Below, in pieces: positions 55,301 through 64,000 of a stretch of DNA of 64,000 nt. The notes under the pieces were generated by a model. That model searched no databases and was not told the DNA's origin. It saw nothing but the letters and a program-made list of their open reading frames with translations. The DNA is from Agrostemma githago (lineage: Eukaryota; Streptophyta; Magnoliopsida; Caryophyllales; Caryophyllaceae). The translations under genes and the position numbers were made by a program. The stretch's first letter is position 1, and the number at the start of each line of letters is the position of its first letter. The stretch spans positions 48,562,878-48,626,877 of the forward strand of contig OY288243.1 of the NCBI GenBank assembly GCA_958450325.1. Reading direction: 5' to 3'.

Positions 55301-56980
55301 GTAGAAACAAATAAGGACTTAACTGTTAAGATTATCTGTTTCTGAACTCAATGATTAGCATTGAATATTTGTTGCTTTTGTGGGAAGAAGACGAATGAAC
55401 AAGATATTGATAGGATGTTGCTCTAGATCGGGACAAGACCTGCTTAGAACTCTCAACGCCTGCTGACTCGAGTGGACAACTTGGTGCTCCAAGAAAGATG
55501 CCGATGGTGATTTTTAGCTCCAGTTCAGTTTACTTAAGCTACAAGCCAGATGATCAAGAGTAGATTCCTGTTCCATGATGTCGCAGTAGATCGAGATGGA
55601 GCGACCGAAGACTTATGTGCTCGTTCCTCTACAAGAAGATGAAGTAAGCCATTTGGATCCCGCGTGAACTCTGGAGGCCCGAAGATTCTCCTCTGGTTTA
55701 AGAAATTAGTAATATAGTATCATCGACTCTTTTCATCCTTCCTCTACTTCTTCTAATTCTTCTCTTTTATATTCTCTTCTTCAACCGCTTGGTGAATCCT
55801 TGTTATATTCTTCTACTCTACCATCTTTCTCTTGAGATTCTTTGGCTAGACCGATTTCCGTCTCAGTGAACCCCGTGAAAGGATATAGATGTTTGAGGTT
55901 TAGTAAACCCTTGTTACCTATGGCTTGAGGGGTGTGAGTTATACCTTGTTATCTATATTAGTAAGCTTTTGAGGATCGATTTGAATGATAAATTGTCAAT
56001 TAATGGAATTAGGTTGGTACTTTAGACTCTGAACCTTGGGTTATAGGTTACTTGATTATTTGGAGGACTTAGAGTTGAATATATTTTGGGGTAGTAAGAG
56101 TATATCGTATTTGATGGATACCTAGTACCTAACTTAACCTATAACCGAACCAAGTGTAGCTAATAATAGAATTTTGGGATTCCTACCTAAATGTTATTTG
56201 ATGGATGCATCGGGAATATTTGGGATCATAGAGTACTGTTTAAATTGTTAACCTGAGTGTTGTGGTACCAACGAAGGTTTTCATTAATACCGTTAGAAAT
56301 TTTGGTTAACATAGATTACCCGTGTTTCTTAAGGATTAGATCGTTAATCGTTGGTTAAAGTTGTAACCTATGAACTTTGGAGTTGAGTGATCTAAATTGA
56401 ATAAATTGTTGTTAACCTTGAAAAAGAGAAACATATTGCCATTAGAGGTTGGATTTATCGCGTTGTTTTGAGGAACATTTTGATGTCAATCATCTTAATA
56501 GATATATAGTTCAGAACCTTAGACCAACGAGATTGTGGCTTCGTTGAGTTATTAAATATTTTGTGGTTGCACCATTACGATTAGAAATTTGATGGACTTC
56601 TTAGAAACATTAATCGAATGATATGTTTGAAGATGTGAGTGTTTGCGCCATTACCTATATTTTTGAGCATGTTTGAGGATTTATTGTACTTCCCCAACTT
56701 CTGTACTTGTGGTATTATAAATATGTTGGTGATCATTTTTGAGGATTTCGTGTCCGAACTTTGTTAATTGGTGGGTTTTATTTAGTCTTCCTTACTCGAG
56801 AAATTTGAAGTATACCTCGAGTTCAGACCTTATGAGCTTTAAAGTTATGAACCTTAGTGATTACGAGTTAGGGTATGTTTTGATAACCGTTGGAATCTTA
56901 ATTAAAGGATTAGTCTAAATCATTTGTGGATTCTTACTATACTAATTGAAGGATTGTGTAAGTATGTAAGACTTAATTTT
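52321..56980 (+). repeat. Tandem unit 2 of the T family array
   Basis: Starts TGAGGTGAATGTGCCTAG, which corresponds to 47659 inside the LTR. Runs through the LTR end (55200), PBS (55203-55214) and internal region (55215-56980). 4660 bp. Confidence 0.9.
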
Positions 56981-58671
56981 TGAGGTGAATGTGCCTAGTT
57001 TTCATCAACTTTTAAGTCACCATTCATTCCATATCTCTTCACATTTTCCTCTTTATTCATTCTTCCATTTTTTTTTTATCAAAAACCTTTTCTTTCTCCC
57101 TCTTTTTGGCTGGTGTTCCTGCCCATTTTCAGCAGCCAATTTCGTCCATAATCAAGCTTTGATCGTCCTATTTTCGCCTTCTAAATTATCGTCTTTCTTT
57201 CCCCTTCGTTAAGGTAATAATCGATGTTATTTTCGATTGTTATTTACCTTGATTCTTTTAGTTTTCTCATGGTATTTTTGTACCATGTATGTCATGTGAT
57301 TTAGGATTCTTGGTCGACCCCGAAGCCGACGAATTTATCGTAGACTCGGATTTGGATTGAAGGTAAAGTCGTTGTTACTCGGTATTGCATGATTTTATTT
57401 ATGTGATTGCATGTATATTTTTATATTTTCTTTTTGACAATATATGCATGTCTTATAATCTGGAAAAATTTTTAAAAGTTGAAAATTTGCATGTTTCGAT
57501 ATTTTTATCGCTTTTACGAGATTAACGATTAAATCGTCATATTAATTTGTAAAATCGTAATAATCGGCCTAAATATGTAATATATGTTTATATTTTGGAA
57601 AAATGTTGTTTTTGATGATTTTTAATAATTTAGTATTTTTCTGATATTTTTGATATCGATTATTGAATTATTACCGTTATCGGACAAAAACGATTAAAAG
57701 CCGATTTTTAGTTCTAGTACCTAAACATTTTATTTTAATCTGATTTCTGACGTGGTGAAACTTTCTGATGAAATAGAATTTTCTGAATTTTTTCATAATT
57801 TGTCGAAATTGTTAAGTGGATGAATTAATTAATCACTTTAAATGATCGTTTATCGTTAAAACCGCGTTTGTCGTTTAAATTCTCGATTTTTGGTCCTATG
57901 ATTAAATCTGGAAAAAAATATGATTCTGATGATTTCATAATAAAATGTAATTTTATAATTTTTAGTGCTTTAATAAAATGTTTGGGACGATATGTTTTAT
58001 TAATGGAATCGTTAATTATGAAAACGGGTTTTAAAGACGGTTTTGACGGGATTTATTAAATCTCGAATTTTTGGAAATCTGGAAAAATGGTAGATTCTGG
58101 AAAATCATGATTTTTAGGTTTAATAATAATTTTTGGATATTAATACTTAAATCGTTTTGTAATTACTATTTTTATTAATCGTTATTGTTGAGATTAGACG
58201 ATTAACGAGAAAACGCTTTAAAAACCGTGTTTTAGGATTCTGGAAATTTTTCTTTTCTGGACAGAATGTCCATAAATATATTTTAACCATTTTACGTAAT
58301 TTTTGTACTATTTATTAAAGTCTTTAATTAATAAGTATTGATTTTTGGACAAATTACGATTTATCGTTAAAATGCTTCGTCTTACCTAAAAGATTTATTT
58401 TTCCAGCTATTTTGAAAATATTTAAATCTGAAACATTAAGAGTTAAATCATCCCTTAACATATTCTAAATATATTCAATGGTTTAATTAAATAAAAGACG
58501 TTAAAAGATTTAATTTGACATTTGTCATAAAATTCTATTTGTAATTGTATTGTCGTAACTAATAATAATTAGGGAATTTTAGCTTTGTAAATTTTGAAAA
58601 CACCCTGATTAGTATTATTAAAAATTTTAAGACATTTTTAATCATTTTATACACGTGTACGATATTTCAAT
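56981..58671 (+). repeat. Tandem unit 3 of the T family array, truncated
   Basis: Same start as unit 2, running to CGATATTTCAAT in the LTR, where the copia element begins. The remainder, if present, lies beyond the window. Confidence 0.9.
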
Positions 58672-59947
58672 TGTTGGAGCAAGTGTCCTCCACAATAGTG
58701 CATTGATATATTAAATCTCATGGACAGAATATACTTGGGATAATTAGTAAATCGATACTCCACGTCAGTTGATTAACGTAAATCGATAACGCTCAGCTGA
58801 CTAGAGTTAGACGTTATTGTCATAAGACGGCGGTGACCAACTGATCTCTTTCGGTCACACCTATAGGATGAGACACAAATAGAAAACTAATTATTTGTAT
58901 TTGATACAGTTAATCTGTTCCTTGCGTATATATTTGATATATGCTTTGTAATGTGAGTTATTAATTGGAGATAGAGTTTAGAACTCAGTCTGATTAAGTT
59001 TATTAGTCTATTATACGATAATTGACTGAATAAATTTTACGTCTTATTTAAATACGATTAAATAAGACCTAATTTAGTATTTAAACGTTAATTACTAAAT
59101 TAGTTGAGGTTTTGTATGCTTTTATGGGTAGTGATAATTAGCCATTTATATTTACAAGAAGTTGTAAATTTAGCTAAGTAATTATTATTATGGGACCTAT
59201 TATATATAGATATAATAGTAATGTACTACTTAAAGAGTTAAGAGTATATTATTTATTTGATGTGATCAATTATATGAGATAATTGATCATGTCACACATA
59301 AGCATTTGTATGACAAATGACAAAAATAAAATGGACCCATTTTATGTACATGTATATGGCACACTAGTAAAATAAGGGCAATAATGGTTGTTCTTATTTA
59401 TGTGCATGCATGAATAATAGTAATTATTACACTAGACCCTTGACTTTATGCATGCAAATAAAATAAAGCAATTGGTCTTCCCTAATTTAGGGGTGGCCGA
59501 TTTTTGGGGTCATTTAAGGGAACATTTTTGTTCTCATTTTGACATCCATCTTTTCATTAGTGAATGCTTTTCCTCTTCTCCAAAATTCTCTCATATTACT
59601 AAAGTAGTAATATTCAAAATATTAATATAGGGTTCATCACTATTATTATCTAGTTAATAATAATAGTGATTTTTGGGTTGAATCTTGGTGCAACTAGAAG
59701 GAGATCTTCTAATTTGGAGATTCAAATTTTGGAGGATCATCCATACTAATATAAGCTCAAGAACAATAAGAAAAGGAGTTTTCTTATTGTGCCCATTATT
59801 TCCTCTTTGTTTATGTAAGGAAATCTCTTCTTGTATCTAGTTTTTGTCATTTTATGTCATGCATGTAACTAGATCTTTATATACTAAATTAACAAGTAAT
59901 TTAGTAACTAATTAGAGGAGTCTAATTAGAGGGTTATGAACCTTTCA
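58672..59947 (+). repeat. 5' LTR of the copia element (1276 bp)
   Basis: TGTTGGAGCAAGTG to GAACCTTTCA, with TG...CA ends. A TATATATA at 59201-59208 is a possible promoter. The 3' LTR lies outside the window. Confidence 0.88.
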
Positions 59948-59949
59948 AG

Positions 59950-59961
59950 TGGTATCAGAGC
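59950..59961 (+). other. Primer-binding site of the copia element
   Basis: TGGTATCAGAGC, two bases after the LTR, the initiator-Met tRNA match common in plant copia elements. Confidence 0.95.
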
Positions 59962-61682
59962 TTTGTTGTTGCATGCATGTCGATTTTTGACATTTTTTTT
60001 CGGGTTATATGATAACTTTGTAAAAACCGAAAATTTTGTGTAAAAATTTGTTTCAGACGAAATTTTTGGGTACATGCATACCTAATGACCTCAAAAAGAT
60101 TGTGGTCGAGTTTGGTAATTTTTGGAATTAATTTGCTAATTTATAATCATTTATGCCTTAAAAACCGAGTTTTTATGCCTATTTGATGTTAAAAGTTAAC
60201 TAAAAATAGTTGCATGTTGTTTTTGGGCATGATAATTTTTTGTACATTTCATCATATGTTTAAGGACATATTTGAAAATGTTTGAAATTTATTTTGTCCT
60301 TTTGGTATGTTTATTGTTTTTTATTGGATAAAAAATCGATAAACATGCATTTATTTGTTCCAAATTTATTCGAAATTTTTGTGGACAAATTGTTGATTTT
60401 TTGAGTTCCTGGAAATGTTCCAGAATGTACAAAATTTTTATTTTTATTTTTGGGTATTTTATGATTTAATTTGAATTTATTTCATAAAATTGACCATTTA
60501 CCGATTAAATTAGCAAATTAAATCAATTCAAACTAATTTTCTATATTTTTCAAATTAGTGGAGACTAATTCTTGAAATTCCAAATTGGTTTGGAAAAATT
60601 AGTTTGAGCTTAATTGAGAATTAAGTGTTGATTAATGATTTTTAATGGTTAAAAATCGATAAATTCCATAAAAACCGAGCTAGGATGAACTTGATATATT
60701 ATAGGGCGATTTTGGCATGATTTTTACAGCATTTTATTTATTTTAATGTTGTTGAATGAATGAATGTCATTTTATTGATTATTTTGCAAGGTTGTACCTA
60801 GTATGGCCTAGTCTTTTAATCGGTATTATCCGTAATGTAAGGGAATATCGATTTGGTTGTAATTAATTGCGATCTCGTATCGCCCGTTTGTAATAATTAA
60901 TAGTTTTATTTATACAAATGTATAATAGGAATGATATGTATTCATTTGTATCATTTGTAATTAATTATTATGAAGACGGAGATTACCCAAGACGGTGGAC
61001 AAAAGACGGTGCGTTTTGGAAGTGTTCCTTTGAAGAGGCCAGGGACCAAGGAGTTGGTTTCCGATTTTGTAATAGTCTAGTTAATTAGATTAACTAGATG
61101 GCCAAACTAGGATTTATTTTGTTTGATGCTTGCTTTATATTCGCTCATGCCAAAATCGCCAATCATGCATTTTATTTTTCGATTGTCAATTCACCAATTT
61201 ACGTAATCACCAACTTAGTTCACTTATATGTGATTAGTAACTTAATATTGACAAGACCTCTCACATGCATAGTAATAATTGAGATATAGCCTTACCAATT
61301 AAAGCACCTTTGAACCCCTTGTTCATTAGGGCAACCACAACGTGGACCCCTTTTTACCTTGGGTAAGTAGGGTGATAAGATCACATGCCAAGATTGGGTT
61401 GGACTCAACGAGATAAGAGTTATTTCGGGGCTAGGAGATGGATTTGGTTGAAATCCGTCAACCGAGAGTTCTAGAGTAGAATTGGTCGAGTAATGACTTA
61501 CCGTTTTTACATAAGGATTGCATGCGATGTTAGTTCTTATCTAAATGCGGGTCTCGGAATCACTTATATAATTTCGCTAGGGGTCATTATATGAGTGACT
61601 TGTTAAAATTGTTTTACAAGTAAATTATATAACAATGGATGTTAATATTTCCTAAATTTTGTTGTAGTATTAATAATTCGCT
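59962..61682 (+). other. Leader of the copia element
   Basis: About 1.7 kb, AT-rich, without a supported gene. Long for a copia element. A pyrimidine-poor, GTAA-rich part near 60880-60970 is not otherwise interpretable. The small ORF at 61098 is likely chance. Confidence 0.6.
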
Positions 61683-64000
61683 ATGGCTACCAATGCAACC
61701 ATTCAACTCGGAAAGGATTCTTGGCTTAGATCCGTTATGGACAAATGTATCTTGAAAGACGATGGAAGTAATTTCATCGAGTGGGAGTCAACCATAAAAG
61801 GTGCGGCGTTGTCCGACAACGTCATTCGTTACTTGAACGAGCCACCACCCAATGAACCCGGTCCAAGAGCCACCGCGGCACAAAGGACCGCCTATGAGGA
61901 ATTTTTGAAGATATATAACGATATCAAGAATGTCTTGATATGGTCAATGTCTCCAAAACTCAAGCTTCAATATATTACCCTTAATGCATATGAGATATTC
62001 TCAAGGGTTACGACGACTTTTTCTCAATCACCCGACATCCGTCAATATGAAGCTATGATGAAATTCTTCGAGGGTAAGCTAGAAAAGGGTCAAAAACTTG
62101 GTCCCCATGTGCTCAAGATGATTGAGCATATTGACACTCTAGAGCATCTAGGGTGTAGCATTCCCAAGAAGCTTGCGATAGGTCGCATTCTTCACTCACT
62201 CCCCTCCAAGTTCTCCCAAATTAGGGTGAACTACAATATGCATGGCATGGACAAGAGTTTCCAAGAGCTTCATGCACTCCTCAACCAAGCGGAGAGGGAC
62301 ATGGAGGCTAGTGGGAGTGAGAAGAGAGACATGCTCTCCATGAAAATGAAGAATCTCAATCTTGGGGTTCCAAAGGGTAAAAACAAGGGTAAGACCAAAT
62401 TCAAGAGACAAGGAAAAGACAAGAACAAAGGGAAAGCTATTGAGAATAGCAAACCTAAGGCTAAGGTTAACAAACATGCCGACGCCGATTGCTATTATTG
62501 TAATGGCAAGGGACATTGGAAGCGCAATTGTCCCAAATATTTGAAAGATTTGAAGAACAAGAAAGACGAGAGTGAGACTCCGTCAGGTATTGTTCTCACT
62601 TCTCTCTATATGATAGACATTAACTATACTTGCACTTCCACTTGGGTATTAGATACCGGATGTGGTTCTCACCTTTGTAATCATTTACAGGGGCTGAGGG
62701 ACGTGCGAGCACTAGCCAAGGGTGATGTGGACCTACGCATGGGAAATGGAGCTAGAGTAACCGCTATATCCGTAGGCACTTATGTACTCACTCTAGCTAG
62801 TGGTTTTGAGTTGTATTTGAATAATTGTTATTTCGTACGAACTTTAACCAAGAACATTATCTCCATTTCCGTACTTGATATGGAAGGTTTTTCCTTTATG
62901 ATTAAGGACAATTATTGTACTTTTTCATTTAATGACATGGTTTATGGTAAAGCTACGTCTATCGGAGGTATTTATGTTCTAGATAATGTTAATGATATAT
63001 ATCATGTAGAAAACAAGAAGCTCAAAACGGGTGAACCTAATCAATCCTACCTTTGGCATTGTCGTTTAGGACACATAAACGAACGACGCATAAAGAGACT
63101 TGTTTCAACGAAACTTCTCAAACCGTTTGATTACGAATCTTATGGCGCATGCGAGTCTTGCCTTTTGGGCAAGATGACTCGTGCTCCTTTCTCAAGTAAA
63201 GGAACACGAGCAAGTGAGGTATTGGGCCTTATACATACCGATGTGTGTGGCCCAATGACTATCACCGCTAGGGGTGGTTACAACTACTTCATTACTTTTA
63301 CCGACGACCTAAGTAGATATGGGTATGTCTACTTAATGAGGCACAAGAGCGATGCTTTTGAAAAGTTCAAAGAGTTTCAAAGTGAAGTAGAGAACCAATT
63401 GGATAAAAAGATTAAAGTACTACGATTCGATCGTGGTGGTGAATACCTAAATAATGAATTTGATTCACACCTAAAAGATTGTGGCATAGTATCACAATGG
63501 ACTCCTCCTGGCACACCACAATTGAATGGTGTGGCCGAAAGGAGAAACCGAACTTTATTAGATATGGTTCGGTCCATGATGAGTCTCACTGAGCTTCCTG
63601 ATTCATTTTGGGGTTTTGCCATTTTGTCCGCAATATTTTCACTAAATCGAAGCCCGACTAAAGCAGCCAATAAGACACCATATGAGATATGGAAGGGAAG
63701 GGTTCCTTATTTGTCGTTTATGAGAATATGGGGTTGTGAGGCACATGTTCAGAACAAGTCTGACAACAAACTCGCACCAAGATCCGACAAATGTCTGTTT
63801 GTAGGGTATCCAAAGGAAACACAAGGTTATTACTTCTACAATCGTCACGAAAACAAAGTGTTTGTGGCTCGTGACGCTGTCTTTCTAGAAAATGACTTCA
63901 TTTCTAGAAGACAGAGTGGGAGAAAATTTGAACTTGATGAAGTCCAAGAGCCACAAATCGAAAATGAAGTGGAGGAAAGTGTTCCCTCCTCCTCGAACAC
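61683..64000 (+). CDS. Copia Gag-Pol polyprotein, N-terminal 772 codons
   Basis: Open from ATG 61683 to the window end without a stop. Residues 1-265 are the copia Gag domain (UBN2-like). Zinc knuckle C-x2-C-x4-H-x4-C (CYYCNGKGHWKRNC) starts at residue 270. The protease active site is VLDTGCGSH with Asp 324. The Gag-pre-integrase domain has LWHCRLGHIN near 459 and CESCLLGK near 495. The integrase core has Asp 520 (HTDVCGP), Asp 583 (FDRGGEY) and Glu 619 (VAERRNRT), with exactly 35 residues between the last two. The conserved WGFAILSA and YEIWKGRVP stretches follow. RT and RNase H would lie beyond the window. All catalytic residues are present, so it may be active. The lineage within copia is not assigned. 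Confidence 0.95.
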   Translation, partial: MATNATIQLGKDSWLRSVMDKCILKDDGSNFIEWESTIKGAALSDNVIRYLNEPPPNEPGPRATAAQRTAYEEFLKIYNDIKNVLIWSMSPKLKLQYITLNAYEIFSRVTTTFSQSPDIRQYEAMMKFFEGKLEKGQKLGPHVLKMIEHIDTLEHLGCSIPKKLAIGRILHSLPSKFSQIRVNYNMHGMDKSFQELHALLNQAERDMEASGSEKRDMLSMKMKNLNLGVPKGKNKGKTKFKRQGKDKNKGKAIENSKPKAKVNKHADADCYYCNGKGHWKRNCPKYLKDLKNKKDESETPSGIVLTSLYMIDINYTCTSTWVLDTGCGSHLCNHLQGLRDVRALAKGDVDLRMGNGARVTAISVGTYVLTLASGFELYLNNCYFVRTLTKNIISISVLDMEGFSFMIKDNYCTFSFNDMVYGKATSIGGIYVLDNVNDIYHVENKKLKTGEPNQSYLWHCRLGHINERRIKRLVSTKLLKPFDYESYGACESCLLGKMTRAPFSSKGTRASEVLGLIHTDVCGPMTITARGGYNYFITFTDDLSRYGYVYLMRHKSDAFEKFKEFQSEVENQLDKKIKVLRFDRGGEYLNNEFDSHLKDCGIVSQWTPPGTPQLNGVAERRNRTLLDMVRSMMSLTELPDSFWGFAILSAIFSLNRSPTKAANKTPYEIWKGRVPYLSFMRIWGCEAHVQNKSDNKLAPRSDKCLFVGYPKETQGYYFYNRHENKVFVARDAVFLENDFISRRQSGRKFELDEVQEPQIENEVEESVPSSSN

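Larger units (their letters stand above)
47023..58671 (+). mobile_element. T family LARD-like element expanded into a 4.66 kb tandem array
   Basis: A full LTR (47023-50540), PBS and internal region, followed by one complete and one truncated extra unit that begin inside the LTR. Equivalent LTR ends are at 50540 and 55200 (4660 apart), and unit junctions at 52320/52321 and 56980/56981. Units look nearly identical by eye. The third is cut by the copia element. No coding sequence in any unit. Confidence 0.85.
58672..64000 (+). mobile_element. Ty1/copia retrotransposon, 5' part
   Basis: 5' LTR, PBS, long leader and an uninterrupted gag-protease-integrase frame on the plus strand, running off the window. 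Preceded by TCAAT (58667-58671), the expected left target duplication. It is the last insertion in this part, since it cuts the T tandem array. Confidence 0.95.

Noticed and set aside
59448..59630. Small plus-strand ORF in the copia LTR
   Set aside because: Lies inside the LTR and has no motif; likely chance.

Overview
The window is plant nuclear DNA from a repeat-rich, probably heterochromatic region. I find no host gene, tRNA or rRNA gene. What can be recognised is LTR retrotransposons, mostly broken and inserted into one another. The Ty3 elements have dual RNase H domains, antisense plant-mobile-domain genes and 3' UTR tandem repeats, which points to the Tat/Retand branch of plant Ty3 elements. 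The species cannot be named from sequence alone. Retand was first described in Silene, which fits but proves nothing.

Positions 1-32634 hold Tat-type elements, all with gag-pol on the minus strand. Element A (1-5346) is a remnant: tail of an antisense gene, gag with its core deleted, leader, primer-binding site (PBS) and a truncated LTR. The same LTR may also be the 3' LTR of element B, which then runs 5347-13204 and 28254-32634. B carries an orphan coiled-coil exon, an antisense plant-mobile-domain gene, RNase H/integrase pieces, and a gag that element C splits. Element C (13205-28248) is complete in layout: two nearly identical 2.4 kb LTRs, target-site duplication CCTTC, PBS, polypurine tract (PPT), gag, protease, RT, RNase H, second RNase H, integrase, and a convergent two-exon antisense gene. 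Its pol is broken by several stops and frameshifts.

Positions 32795-42789 and 47023-58671 hold an AT-rich family, called T here. Its LTR is about 3.5 kb (starts TGTAACACCC, ends ATTACA), its PBS matches plant initiator-Met tRNA, and its internal region is about 2 kb with no coding sequence, so it looks like a large non-autonomous (LARD-like) derivative. The left copy has two solo LTRs nested in it, one of them the same family inserted in reverse, giving a giant inverted repeat. The right copy is a 4.66 kb tandem array of about 2.4 units. Between them (42790-47022) lie LTR fragments of three other families.

A Ty1/copia element on the plus strand (58672 to beyond the end) interrupts the third T unit. 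Its gag-pol frame is open from 61683 to the window edge with intact protease and integrase motifs, so it is the best candidate for a recently active element.

The main observations beyond standard annotation are: (1) clusters of short inverted repeats just upstream of the TATA box in several unrelated LTR families; (2) a hairpin-plus-AATAAA module with compensatory stem changes, found in the B LTR and also about 100 bases after the gag stop in A and B; (3) a roughly 48-base motif kept in all three Tat elements between the convergent ends of pol and the antisense gene; (4) antisense spliced plant-mobile-domain genes.
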